Position numbers and translations under genes: made by a program
From: Gryganskiella cystojenkinii
Lineage: Eukaryota > Mortierellomycota > Mortierellomycetes > Mortierellales > Mortierellaceae
DNA length: 64,000 bases
Assembly: GCA_015852425.1 (NCBI GenBank)
Contig: JAAAIG010000038.1
Location: 1-64,000, forward strand
Direction of reading: 5' to 3'
Notes under the pieces: model-generated
What the model saw: only the letters and a program-made list of their open reading frames with translations
Told to the model about the DNA's origin: nothing
Databases searched by the model: none
Shown here: piece after piece, positions 1 through 13,200 of the stretch
Position numbering within the stretch: the stretch's first letter is position 1
Layout of the letters: each line of letters starts with the position of its first letter

Positions 1-821
1 TTTCATCAATCATGATGCTTTTCGGTAGTTTCTGGCATAGTGTTTATCTCACTCCCGCATTCAATTGCTTGTTGCTTGGCGTGTCCCACCATGCAGAATC
101 CCTTACATGACAAATAAAGAAAGGTCTTGCACGCGCTGCTGTTGTTCGCCCTCTGATGACAGCATTTGTGTGATTCCTAGCACAGATTAAATAGTGGGCT
201 AACACTTTCGGATGCTGGCTCTTCAAGAAAACAACGAAAGATTGGAAACGTAGAGTTCATGTATTGTTTTGCTGAGCAAGATGAAAAAAATGTCGTGTAC
301 AATTCTGTACAACAAAAAACATACGCACAATTCAGCTTTTTCTTTGTCTTCTTTTTCTCTCAGGGCGGGAGGCGGATTCACAGCCAGCTGGGGGTCGCTC
401 TTTGGGTTCCCGCCCATGATGCATACAGTATGCATATGGCTGCATGGAGAGATACAAAAAGGCGAAAAAGAAAAGGCTTCTGCATCAGCAAAGAGCGGCG
501 CCATGACGGAAAATCACCCATGTTCTTAATAAACGTTCTCATGTCTGACCTTTCTTGTTTTCTTTTTTTCTCTTTTGTTCTTGTCGCCCAACCTCGCTGC
601 CCCTTCCGAGAAACCCCCCTCCTTCCTCTTCCTTCATCACCTTCCTCCTCGTCACCTTTCCTTACAGTCAACACTCAACCCTCTTTCGACCCCGAGAAAG
701 CCCGCCTCTCCCATTCTCATATCCCTCCACCCATCCGCCTTCCTCAACGACCAGGACACCACATACCCGTTCCTTCGGCTCCCTTTCATTTATACTTCTC
801 CGCTGTTAATGATCCATCACT
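1..821. other. 5' flank of first gene, no gene seen
   Basis: No reading frame here looks like a real protein; the open frames are low-complexity Ser/Pro/Phe-rich translations of pyrimidine tracts. From about 540 to 800 the plus strand is strongly C/T-rich, which fits the promoter and leader of the gene starting at 822. A TATA-like TTATACTT lies near 788. Confidence 0.6.
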
Positions 822-3800
822 ATGACCTTTACTAAATCTTCAGTCAACGAAAAGGACGACGCCTCATTCCCATACCCCGAGGCCGAGACCGAATACAGCA
901 GTGTCACCGGCGATCATGATACACCCCTCACCAGGAATAAAGAAGGCGAGGTCGATGACGATCACGAATCCTTTATGGAGTACGAGTACGATTCACCTCA
1001 CAAACCTCTCCAACCGCCATTTTATCGTCGTAAACGAGTCTTAGTGACTTGTGCGATCGGCACCATTGTCTTCTTGGCGATCTTTGTTCCCCTCTTGATC
1101 TTGGTGATTATCCCCAAGATTGCTCAGTCGTTGTTGAACACCTCGCAGATGGAAATCATTCAGTTGAACATGACCAATCCAGGTGAATCTGCCTTGACGG
1201 TCTCTGTGGCGGCGCAGGTCATGGGTATCCCCAAAATCTTTTCGGCCGAGATGGTCTTTGAGGAGACAATCATAGTCCACTGGAACGGTGTGGCGATCGG
1301 CTCCATGAATTTGGATCCTGTTCATGTCAAGTCAGGCAAGGGCGATATCTCACAATCGACCGGTTTTACGATCCTGGACAAGACTGCGTTTACAGAGTTT
1401 GCAAAGACGATGGTAAGACAAATATACAATATCACCACTGCCATCACCACTACTAACGCGACACATCTTCAATCTCGCACCTCTACCTTTGACCACCTTT
1501 CTTCCTCCCCACTTGTTCAACATAAAACCAGCACACTTAATGTACATCCCCTGGGAAAACAAGGAACGATTGTGTGGCGCGGGTGGTATGCTTCATTCAG
1601 TAAAAAAGTGATTAAAAACGAGCGGAGTGGAGATTGTGGGTTGTGTCTTGTGGAGGGGCATGTGCCTCAGAAAAGTGTTCATGGCTCTCAAGAAGGCGCG
1701 CTCTGTCGACCAAACCGACAGGAAATGTGTTTTTTTTTTTGGTTCTCGACTGGTCTTTTTGAGCTGGGTTTTCTGCGTTTTTTTTTTCTCTCTTTGAATC
1801 CTCTATCAAATGTTCCACCAAGCTCCACTATTTGATTATAGTGAACGAATCGGGTATCGATAAGGGAAGGTGAAGTGTTTATTGCCGAACCTTTGGCTGG
1901 TCAAGCTGCTGTCCATGATCGGTACTGCTGAACTGATGAGTCCTGTCTGTGATGAATTAGAGAAAAAACGAAGCAAGAGAAATTTTTTTTTGGGTTCATG
2001 GCTCATAAAGTGACTTAGAAGATGAGGTGGGAGAAAGAACACAAATGCTCTCATGTTCGATATCGAACGGTCAACTGGTTGGGTACCCAACAAGCGCAGC
2101 TGGAGAAGGAAAGAATAATGTGTGTCCACTACCACCTCTGGCCGAATGGCGTAACTCTGAAGCAAAGATGGTGGATCGTGCAGGCGGAGAACTAAAAACA
2201 ATCAGTTCACTTTAAAGTCATCACTGGGATTCTGTTGTTGTTAAAGTAGACAACAACAAATGACTGGCCAGACCACGTCCGTGTGTCTGTGGAGAAGTAG
2301 AAAAAGGATGTGGAGGAGCTGGTTCGGAGAAGAGCAGCTCTGTCTGACTCTGACCGAGTTGGTGGTCTATGCTGAAAACGATCGGCGGATCTGGGTTTCT
2401 TTTGCTTTCTCGTGCCAGGTGTTAAAGCACACAATTCTATCTCTTCCATGATCCTGTAGCTCTCCGCAGACACCTTCGTCTGGACGCTTACCAGTAAAGC
2501 TACCCTCAAGGCTTTGGGACAGACCATCAAAAACCTCAACGTCAACAAGAACTTGAACATGAATGGTATGTACTGATCGCCCTGATGAACTGATTAGCCT
2601 CCGAATCTTTGATCTGATCGAGAATGCTGTTGATGCTTGTCCTTTTGATTACATTTGTTTGTTGGTCAGGGTCCATGCGAGTACTGTGTAACTGAACTCG
2701 TCAACTCTTATTTTTATTTATGTCCAGGTCTCAGCAATTTCTCCAATGTCAAGATCCTTAAGTTTGACCTTCCCGCTGATGCCCCTGATGGTAACGGTGC
2801 CTTGGTTTCGATCTCTGCTTCGATCGCTAACCCCTCCCCCATCGGAATGACCCTCGGCACCATCACACTCGACATGAGCTTCGAGACTGCCTACCTGGGC
2901 CGCGTTGTTGCCAAAAGCGCAGTCCTGGTTGGTGGACAGGACATGGTCCTGAACCTCGAGGGCACGCTCCTGAAGCAGACTGACCCCGTTCACCTCGGAG
3001 AGTTGTCGCTGTTGATGTCGAACTATTTGAGTGGTGTCGTCACACCGACCTCGGCCCAGGGTGTTTCCGTCTTCCCCGATGGTGTCAATGAGGTCTCTTG
3101 GTTGACTTCGGCGATCAAGGCCATGAACATGAAGGTTCCCTTAGTTTCCCCTCAGGCCTTGAACGTGATCCAGGGTATGGATATTAAGGATATGGGACTA
3201 GTTATCAATGCAGCTGCACCATGGGCTCCTACCGCGAGCTCAAACGTCGTCTCGGCCGTTTTCAAGTTGCCGTTCAACATTTCGCTCAACATCACAGAGC
3301 TCGCGAACGCGACCATGACCTTGATCTACAAGGGAACGCCTCTCGCGGACCTCACGACTGCTGTCTGGAACAAGACTTCGTCCGATATGGCCAACAACAA
3401 GATTGTGTTCACCCTTCCTCCATCGCCTCTGAATGTCAAAGACAATGCCCATGATGCCTTCCAGGCGTTCTTAGTTGATGTCGTCCAAAACACAAACTCG
3501 GGGTTCGATATCAAAGGTAGCGCTGATTCCGTTGCGACTACGCCCATGGGTGTCGTCCGTCTGAAGGTTCCCTTTGCATCCACGATTTCGCTGAACGGTA
3601 TTGGATTCTTGTCCAACTCACCCACGATCTCGAACGTTACGGTCATTGGTGGTTCGACCGAGTATGTCACCCTCTCTGCCAATGTTGGTATCAACAACCC
3701 CTCGATCTTCTCCGTCGATGCCGGTCCAATGAACCTTAAGATCAGCGGCACCGCCGGTGGCCTGTCTGGATTGATGGGCGAGGTTATCGTCCCCAATCTC

Positions 3801-4616
3801 AAGTTTGCGCCCGGCCTGACCACGATCACAACCCAGGTTCGCTTCCATCCCTCGGACCCAGCCTTCAGAGATATATTCTTTTCCGAGTTTGTCGCTGGTA
3901 CAATCTTTGACTGTGTCATCACTGGTTCCTCTGACTCGACCAACATTGTATCCATGCAGCCCGTTGCTCAGGCTCTGGCCTTGAAGACCAAGGTTCCCGG
4001 TATTATCCCTGCTCCCCGTTTGATCGTCAGCAGTAATGGTGCTCCTTCGTTGGGGTCTGTTGTCGGTAACCGTCAGATTCCCTTGACAGTCTCAATTATG
4101 AACCCTCTCCAGACCTCGTTCTCCTTGAACACTATTGCTGCAGATGTTTACTGGCGCGAAAACTTTTTCGGCTCTATTGCTTCCGTCATTCCGTTTTCTA
4201 TCCCTGTCGGTGGCACGGTGCCCTCGCCCGGACTGATCCTTCAGGCACCCACAGATTTCCAGTTTGGTATCTTTATGGTCACAACGTTCTTACCCGCCAA
4301 CTTGGGAGTTCTTACTGGCGCGATCGTGCCAGTGGATATGACCTCGAGTATCGCTGTCACTGTTGGAGGACCCGCGAACGTCGGCTATGCCTCAACCATT
4401 AGCTATAACCAAACCGCCGTCCCTGCTTTCTTGAAGCTGGATCTTAGCTTTACGAACGGGTTGAAGAGAAGGTCGGAGGAGCTCGGTACATCGTTGAATG
4501 TCAGAGCGGAACCTTCGGCCGAGAGTGGGATGGAGTATGTCCAGTGGTTGAAGGAGTCTCTTTTCGCTGCTTACCCCGAGGAGGCCAAGCGATATATCGA
4601 AGAGTTAAACCAGTAA
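822..4616 (+). CDS. Single-pass membrane protein, DUF3712/LEA-2-like (tandem copy 1)
   Basis: Three exons fit: 822-1412, 2460-2565 and 2728-4616, giving 861 aa. The acidic cytosolic N-terminus (about 1-70) ends in YRRKR. One hydrophobic helix (about 73-97) follows, then a long beta-rich region with many N-glycosylation sequons, as expected for a type II lumenal or extracellular domain. Repeated elements such as NPSPIGMTLG and NNPSIFSVD resemble the LEA-2-like repeats of fungal DUF3712 proteins; the family call comes from memory of the family, not from a search. Intron 1 is 1,047 bp, far longer than others here. Its acceptor (TAG before 2460) was chosen because it keeps phase and aligns with the paralogue at 5938, both giving LSAD at the exon start. 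Function is unknown; a vacuolar or other endomembrane role is a guess. Confidence 0.78.
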
Positions 4617-5937
4617 GAAAAAAAGAGTCGTGGACTATAGATCTCGCAAAAAAAGAATAGACACCACCAGCACCTCACAAGAAACCATAGCAATAATAAT
4701 GAAGAGTGTAATGAAAACAAGCAAGAGCATACATACTCTTTCAGTTCGGTCGCACTTCTCAAACTATCACAAAATACAGGAGAGGTTGGATGGATCTCTG
4801 CGAATCGGGAACCATCTCGACTCTCACGACCATCAATCAACCCTAGCACGCATTTTTGTTTCGTTCGTGCTCTTGCAACGTGCAGTTTTAAACATGTGTT
4901 GGCTCCTGTTGTTGCAGGTGTGAAGGGGCTCGTCGGAGTCGACGTAAGGGCGTGTTAGCTCTATCAACGATCGTCCTAATAAGATAAAACACAGACTGTT
5001 GGCGTACTCACTCTGATCAATATCTGTGGATGTGGAAAGGAACAAAGACGGATAAAGAACCTGAAAGGGTCGCGAGCAGCAACAAGAATAAAAGAGTGAA
5101 CACTGAACCAAAATTAAGGGTCTGAACTATGACAGCTTTTAACGCCGTTCCTTCTCTTTTTATCGTTCGTTCACCACAACTCTAGAAAAAAACCAACAAA
5201 CCTGTCATCGTCAGAACGCCTCGTCCTCGTGTTTCTTGTCGTGTGCCGAATCGGCTCCAGGTTGTTTTGCTGTTTTGTGAACTTATCTTCTGTTGATGTG
5301 TCGACAAGTCTCGCCAGCATGACCCCTTTGTTCAATGATGAGGTTGTTTTTTAAATGAAAAAGGCATTTTTGTTTTACCTTGCAAGGTGTTCTTTTGCAT
5401 GGAAAACGAGACAACAAATCTTTGGCGCGCATTGACGACAATTTGATAGACTTGGTCGAGAAGGAAAGTGAGCATTTGTTTTGTGCTATCTTGTGGAGGG
5501 AAATGTGTGGATGAAGAAGACTCAGTATTTTGCCCTCCACAAACGGCGCTCTCAGCGCCTTGACCTCTATTGTGGACAGGGACAGTGCCCAAGATGAAAA
5601 GGAAGGTCCCCATGGTGCCCGTGTCGTCTTGCCTCTTCATCAACATTTTAAAATTCAATGGTTTGTGAACAAATAAAAGAAAAGTGGTGGTTTCTGAATG
5701 CCCATTTGCCTTATTTTCTTCTTGTTTTCTTATTCAGGTTGAATCTCGTCCCTTACTCTCCTCACCTCCCTCACTTCAATCTCCCATTTTCTTCTAACAT
5801 TCGCCATAATTGCGTTTAAAATTGTGTCCCGACCGACCGTATATCTTGCGTTTCATCGATAAACATCATCCCACCCTCTCCACTCTTTAGAGTACGTTCC
5901 AATTTCAATAATCAGATCTCCTAGTATCCTTGCAACC
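4617..5937. other. Intergenic between tandem paralogues
   Basis: This 1.3 kb holds the 3' end of the first paralogue and the promoter of the second. I see no coding homology in it. From about 5690 to 5800 the plus strand becomes pyrimidine-rich, as before other genes in this window. Confidence 0.6.
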
Positions 5938-8900
5938 ATGAAAACATCCCAGGATTCAATGCGCGAGAAGTTGGCATCTTCATCAGACGACCTACCCTAC
6001 CGTGAAGAAGAGACCGAGTACCATGATGTCTCTGCGCATACCCGCCACGAAGAAGGCAACACAGGCGATATCGATGAGCTTGAGGAATACGAATCCTTTC
6101 ACGAGTACAATTCAATTCATAAACCCTACCGTAAACCAATCTACCGTCGTAAACGCTACATTGTCGGTTGTCTCATTGCCACCGTCATCTTTCTCGCCAT
6201 CTTTATCCCCTTGTTCCTCAAGTTTGCGCTACCAGCGATCGCTCAGGCTATGATGAACCATGCTGGGATGAATGTCGTTCAATTGAACATGACCGAACCG
6301 GGAGAGACTGCGATGGTGGTCTCAGTCTTGGCCTCGGTCAGTGGGATCCCCAAGATCTTTTCGGCCTCGATGGAGTTTACTCAAACGGTCAATATCGTTT
6401 GGAACGATATCTTGATCGGTAACATGACCTTGGGTACAGTCTATGTCAAGAAGGGCAAAGGTGATATCCTCCAGACCACGACTTTTCAGATCCTGAACAC
6501 GACCGCCTTCGGAGACTTTGCCAAAGTCATGGTAGGTTTGATTTTTATATTATTCTTTATTTGAAGGCTCCGCGCGTGAACGAGGGCGGAAAGAGGGATG
6601 ATGTGGAAATGAAAAAGAAAAATCGAGGTGAGCTAGTTTCCTTCAGGAACAAAAAAAAGATTTCTTCTCCACATTCGTTCGGAGCAATCTGCAGATCTTT
6701 CTTTTTTTCGGATGCATGGACCATATTGCTCGCTAGCTACCCCACATCCACCCCCCTTTTCTTTTCTCTTATGTAACGAAACGTTGTGGAGTTTAAAAAT
6801 GACAGAGGACTTCTCCACAGCCATGTTGCCTCTCGGCTCGCGGAACGGCCGTATGGAAAAAGATCGCCTACTCCTGCATTGTACGCTAGCGCAGGAACAC
6901 ACCGCAGAGGGAGACAAGGAGAGGCGCAAGCCCTGTCAACAATCCAACGATTTCGCGTTTGATCTGTTTACAGGCAAGGGAGCCGAAGGCGACAAAAAAA
7001 TTCTAAACAACTGGGTACAACAATCAAAATAACAAACACCGGCAAACAAAGGCGCATGAGCTATAAAAAAGGAGACGGCCCATCATGGACAAACAATATA
7101 GATCAGGATTGCTGTTTCTCTTCTACATATGACTCAGAGTATCAATAGGAACGAGGCGTCAGTCGAAGCATTTGGTCCATGGATTTCTCGATATTTTTTG
7201 TCTCGTTGACAGTGCATATTCGAGCCGAGGGGAGAGGAAATATTATTAACTGGAGGTCATTTAAAATTTGTTACATTGTGGGAGAAAACCGAAGTACGCG
7301 CCAGCACCTGAGAAAAAAAATGAAACCCGAGTATTCACTCCTATTTGAACGCTATCGATAGTTATCGGCTGATGGATTCACATGGACGATGTCGAGTATT
7401 GCGACAGTGAAGGCCATGGGCCAGACCATCAAGAACCTAAAGATCAACAAGAAGTTGGACATGCATGGTAAGTATATCCTCGTGGCTCATTTTATCGCCT
7501 TCATCCACTTCACGAAAAAGAGTCTGGGGGTGTTTTTGTCTTTTTTCATTCGGCTCGCGATTTTCGTCTTTTTTTTTTAATTTGCCCCAAAAGGTCATTT
7601 ACGTCCGAAAAAAAAACTTTTGTTTTCTCTGCACAGACCTTTTGTCCACTTCACTATCTTCTCCACACCTCTTAAAATACCACGGAGAGCGTACGAGCAG
7701 TCAGTATCGCGAATAGACTATTTTTCTGTTCTTACTCCTTTCTCTCTCTCTCTCTGGTCGAGGGTTTTTACCACAGGTTTAAACAGCTTTGCAGACATCA
7801 AGATCCTAGCTTTCGATCTCCCATCTGATGCTCCCGATGGTAACGGAGCGTTGGTCACCATTCAAGCCGTGATACCGAACCCTTCGCCGATCGGAATGGT
7901 CCTCGGAACCATCACTCTGGACATGTACTTCAAGACCGCCTACCTCGGCCGGGTCGTCGCCAAGAACGTGACCCTTGTCGGTGGGCAGGACATGGCTCTG
8001 AACCTCGAGGGACAATTGTTCAAACAGACTGACCCAGTCCATGCCAGTGAACTCTCACTGCTCATGTCGAATTACCTGGCCAACATCCCCACGTTGGCCA
8101 CAGGCAAAGGAGTCTCGGTCTTCCCTGATGGAACACATGCGGTCTCCTGGCTCACGAACGCAATCACCTCAACCTCACTTACGGTGCCCTTGAAGGCTGT
8201 TGCACCTCTCGATGTTATCAAAAACATTGCGATCAACGACATGAACCTGGTCATGAGCGAAGCCAACCCATGGAGTCCGACAGTGAACTCGAACTCGGTC
8301 TCGGCCGATTTCAAGATCCCGTTCAATATCTCTATTAATATCACCCAGCTCGCCAACACAACGTTCAAGATGGCCTACCAAAACATTTCCTTTGTCGAAA
8401 TTAGCACCGCGATCTGGAACATGACGGCCTCGGACATGCCCAACAATAAGGTCGTCTTCACGGTTCCACCGTCGCCCATGAACGTTTATGATCAAAGCGC
8501 GTTCTCGGATTTCTTGATGGCCATGACCCAGAAAGATCAAGCCTCTATCGAAATTATGGGAAGCGCCCAGGGTATTGCCGTAACCTCACTTGGTACTGTG
8601 CAGTTGACAGTGCCATTGAGTACGACCTTGTCCCTGAAGGGTATCAACCTAGCAAGTCAACATCCAACAGTCAGTGACATCTTGGTCGTCGGTGGCACGA
8701 CCAGTCAGGTCGCGATCACAGGCAACGTGGGACTTAACAACCCTTCAATCTTTTCGGTCACACTCGGTCCGATTGTCTTGCAACTCAAATGCATTGTAAA
8801 CGGTACCGAGGGTTATGTCGGTACGGCCTCGATTGCAAATCTGGTGCTAAAACCAGGCATGAACGTCGTACCGTCATCGATTGCATTTGAACCGACAGAC

Positions 8901-9844
8901 AAGAATTTTGGAAACCAGTTCTTGGGGTCCTTTGTGGCTGGTGCGAGCTTCAAGACCTCTGTCTTTGGAGATGAGAACACGAGCAGGATTGCGTCGATAT
9001 TGCCCACGTTGAAATCTCTCATCATGTCGACCACTTTGCCTGGAATGATTCCTGCGCCGCAATTGCTCAAGGGTGGCAATAGTTCACCGACGTTGGGACA
9101 GATACTTGGACCAAGGTTGTTACCCCTTCAAGTGACCGCTGCTAACCCTTTGGCGACTGTTATCTGGATCGAGACCATGACGGCCTCGGTCTTCTGGGAA
9201 GGTAATCATCAAAGGAAACTCTATGAACTGAGGTTGGCAGATATGCGGAGAAAAATAGTATTTATTAGTTGAATCCTTTGTTTACTTTTCAATTAGGCAA
9301 TTACTTTGGAGGTGTGGACCATGCTCATATCCCTTTTGCAGTCAGCCCCAACATAACGACAGTCTCGCCTGTGGTCCAGCTACAGTGTCCGCTTGGCTAC
9401 GACTTTGCACTCTTCCTGATCACTCAATTCATCCCTAAAAACCTGGCTGTCCTTACAGGCGGTACCGTCGATGTCGATATGGAGTCTGAGCTTGAGGTGA
9501 TCATTGGTGGACCTTTGGGAACCGGATACGATACGACGATCCAGTACTCTCAGAGCGGCGTCCCGGCTTTCCTCAAGGTTGATTATACGTTTGCAGGTAT
9601 GACCAAGAGGAGTTTTGCTAGCGAGGAGCGAATCTCTCCCCTTTACCCTGCTGCATCGTCAGACCAACTGGCAGTGCTGCCTCCTAGTGAGCGCCGAGCT
9701 GTGTTGGCGAGGATGTCGGACGAGGACCTTTATGAGAGCGTAGCCTTGCTTGTGGGTGAGCATGCACCCGCCAAGGAGACCGGTATGACTTATGTGGCGT
9801 GGATGGAGAAGGCCCTTAGGGCACTCTACCCCGAGCACCAGTAG
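5938..9844 (+). CDS. Single-pass membrane protein, DUF3712/LEA-2-like (tandem copy 2)
   Basis: Four exons fit: 5938-6531, 7362-7467, 7777-9201 and 9297-9844, giving 890 aa. The layout repeats that of the upstream gene: acidic N-terminus, a conserved HKP...P.YRRKR element, one membrane helix (about 73-97), then a long sequon-rich lumenal domain with NPSPIGMVLG and NNPSIFSVT elements. The first two introns sit at the same codons and phases as in copy 1, so the pair arose by duplication. A third intron (9202-9296, 95 bp) is present only here, in the stretch matching copy 1 near VYWRENFFG. The C-terminus has an extra charged insertion (ERRAVLARMSDEDLYES). Both proteins end with a similar motif, roughly ESGM.YV.W.. 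followed by AAYPE or ALYPE. Function is unknown. Confidence 0.78.
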
Positions 9845-10235
9845 AACAATGTGCACTGCAAATAAATCGGACACGTATTAATACATCAACAGTCAGAAAT
9901 TTGTGGTGCCCCTTAATTCCGCTGTCCTCGAACTCTTTTTTTTTGATGAGGCGATGAGCGAGAGCATTTGGCTCATCGACCACTCAACTTTCTCCGCGCC
10001 ATTTTTCATCTTTTCTTCTATTTGACCGCGGCCACGACCTCTCTTTTCATTCATCATTAACCTTTCCTTTCCTCGGCAGGGCTTTAGCAGGACAAGAGAC
10101 ATCGGAGCTATCCTAGCAGGCTTTCTTTCATAGGAACAAAAAGGAACTGGATTACTCATTGTACTCAAAGGACTCAAAGTTCAACCATCCCCGCAATTTA
10201 CTTCCGCCCCTCGCTAGTGGTTCCATTTTTCCACA
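9845..10235. other. Intergenic, 3' end and AP-3 delta promoter
   Basis: It carries the AATAAA signal just after the upstream stop. The rest is a short AT- and pyrimidine-rich stretch leading to the AP-3 delta start. No gene is seen. Confidence 0.6.
9861..9866 (+). terminator. Polyadenylation signal AATAAA
   Basis: AATAAA lies 17 bp after the stop of the second DUF3712-like gene. Confidence 0.45.
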
Positions 10236-13200
10236 ATGAACATCAACGTGAATGGTCTCTTTGCACACTCGCTTACGGACTTGATCCGTGGCATCCGTCA
10301 GAACAAGAAGAATGAACAGGGTTACATTGCCAAGGAGATTGCAGACATTCGCCTGGAGCTCCGTCGGAATGATCCCGACCTCAAAGCCCAGGCCATCGCC
10401 AAACTTACTTATGTACGTGTAACAAATACGGAAGCTGAAAGCATGGAGATCCCCTCATTACATATTTAGAAAGGGGAGAAACTGATTTTGTTCTTTTTTG
10501 TTATTTGGAATTCGAATAGCTCCAAATGATGGGCTATGATATGTCTTGGGCCTCGTTCCATGTGGTCGAAGTCATGTCCTCGCCAAAGTTCCTATTCAAG
10601 GGCATTGGATACCTGGGCGCTGTGCAGTCTTTCAACCAGGAGACCGATGTCCTCATGTTGACCACTAACCTCATCAAGAAGGTAAGCGAGGAACTTTTAT
10701 GACTTTCACAGCTTCTGGACTGTAAGAGGAGTGATTATTCCTCATTGATAACGTGCTATTATGCTAAGAGAATCTCAATTATTGTTCCAAAAAAATATAG
10801 GACTTGGCTTCTTCTAATGCATGTGAAATCGGAATTGCTATCAACGGACTCTCCCACATCCTGACCCCAGACTTGGCCAGAGACCTTTGCGCAGATTTGG
10901 TCGCCATGTTGAACCATTCTCGACCCATCGTTCGTAAAAAAGTTGTCCTGGTCCTCTACAAAGTCTTTCTCAAATACCCCGAGGGTCTCCGACTCAGCTT
11001 CTCGCGACTCAAAGATAGACTGGAGGACCCTGATCCTTGTAACCAAATGGACCTGTGCTATTAATTTTCCATCAGCGAGTGTTTGCTCTTGAAGACTCTC
11101 ATCATGACTAACGTCGATGTTGTTTTTTTCTACGAAAATTAGCTGTTGTCTCTGCTGCTGTGAACGTGATTTGCGAATTGGCTCGCAGGAACCCAAAGAA
11201 CTACCTCTCACTAGCTCCTCAATTATTCAAGTTGCTGACGACCTCCTCGAACAACTGGATGCTCATCAAGATTATCAAGCTGGTATGCTGGCTACAATAG
11301 TGTCTTCCGATTTTAAATTGGATATACTCGATATTGGAAACTAATCACGGATTTGTGTATCATTTCCCACATAGTTCGCTGCGTTAACGCCTTTTGAACC
11401 CAGATTGACAAAGAAGCTGTTGCCCCCTATCACGACACTCATCCAGACCACTCCTGCCATGTCACTGTTGTACGAGTGCATCCACACGGTTATCGCAGGA
11501 GGCATGTTGGCGACCACAGGATCAGGAAGCAATGCCGAGAGTGCCAATACTCTCGCGGCGACCTGCGTCACGAAACTCAGGACGTTTTTGGAGGACCCGG
11601 ATCAGAACTGTGAGTTGGTGGACCACAGTGACACATTCTTTGCTTATAGTCCGAAAGAGAATGCAACCGGAAACTGACTTTCTTCCTTTATGATGAATAG
11701 TGAAGTACATTGGTCTTCTTGCCCTGACCAAAATCCTCCCTACACATCCTCATCTGGTCGCGGAGCACAAGGATATCATCTTGAAGTGTATCGATGACCC
11801 CGATATCTCGATCCGGATGAGAACTCTGGATTTGATTGTCGGCATGGCGAACAAGAAAAACTTGACCGAGATTGTGAAGCGATTGATTTCACATCTTTTG
11901 CCTGCGAACAACGAGACCGAGCCCGCGGCCAACACTGCGGCGACTGCGCTTATGGACCCGACATACCGTGCAGACATTATTCGCAGGATTGTATCCATTT
12001 GCTCCCAAAACTCGTATGCAAACATTACCAACTTTGAGTGGTACCTGGCCGTACTCTCGGATCTTACCAATGTCGCAGGCGTGAACGTTGGCGAGTTGTT
12101 GATGCAACAGTTTATGGACGTCGGTGTCCGTGTCAAGAGTGTTCGCTCGTACACTGTCAAGCTCATGGTAAGTCGAGGGAATAATGTGCTAGGAGCCAAT
12201 GTGACAAACATGACATTTCTTTTCTCACATACTATTTTGTTATTTTGTGTGCTTTATTAGATGCGACTTCTTGCAGACAGAAGGTTGACTGAACCCTCCA
12301 ACCCCGAGGACTCCAACTCGATGGTTCTTTTGGCTGCATCCTGGTTGACGGGAGAGTACTGCGCTCTTTTGGAATCCCCCGAGAGTGCCTTGGAGCTCTT
12401 GTCGCAACAGTCGACCGCCAAGTTGGACCCTGCGATTCAGGCGACATATTTGCAGAGCATGCTCAAGATCTTTGCTTTTTGGATGAATTCGCTTCAGTAC
12501 TCTTGGGATGAGGAGGCGAGACAATCGCTTGTGCAGATGATTGAGCTCCTCCGTAGTGGCGTCAAGGACATGTTCAGTCGTAGTCCTGACCTGGAAGTCC
12601 AAGAGCGAGTATGTATTAATTTTTTTTTGTCGTGTGAATTTTTTTTTCTTTTTACATGGACACCATCGCGTGATATATATATTCTGATATTCAATGCTCT
12701 ATTTTCAGGCTTCCAACATTTCAGTCATTCTGGATGTGATTGCAGAACATACGCCCCAGACACCCATTAAGATCGAGAACTCGATCTCGTTTGCGCCCAC
12801 GATGCCCAAACCACCCTCGATTCTTGGATCGCTTTACCCGTTGTTCTTTACTCAAGAGCTGAACCCTGTCGCTCCCAAGGCACAAAAGAAGGTTCCTGTT
12901 CCTGAGGGGTTGGATCTTGATTCTTGGATTCATGAACCCATCCCCGAGAAGGAGCCCGAGTCCTCGGATGATGATGACTTTTTGAACGAGCGCGGAGGCA
13001 GTCATGCGTGGGAGAAGGAGAGTGGATCCAAAAAGTCCAAGAAGAAGAGCAAGAAGGGTCATGAGCAGGAGGATTCCAAGGAGAGCGCTGAAGCCAAGGC
13101 AAAGGTACAGGACGTTTGTTTGTGGGTAGTGTGGTTAGAGCTGTGCATAAAATCAGCGAACTCGTGTCTAATACTTCGTTTTCAATGGGATATCTATATT

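Noticed and set aside
259..825. 188-codon plus-strand open frame before the first gene
   Set aside because: The translation is low-complexity Phe/Ser/Pro from a pyrimidine tract and overlaps the start of the real gene at 822.
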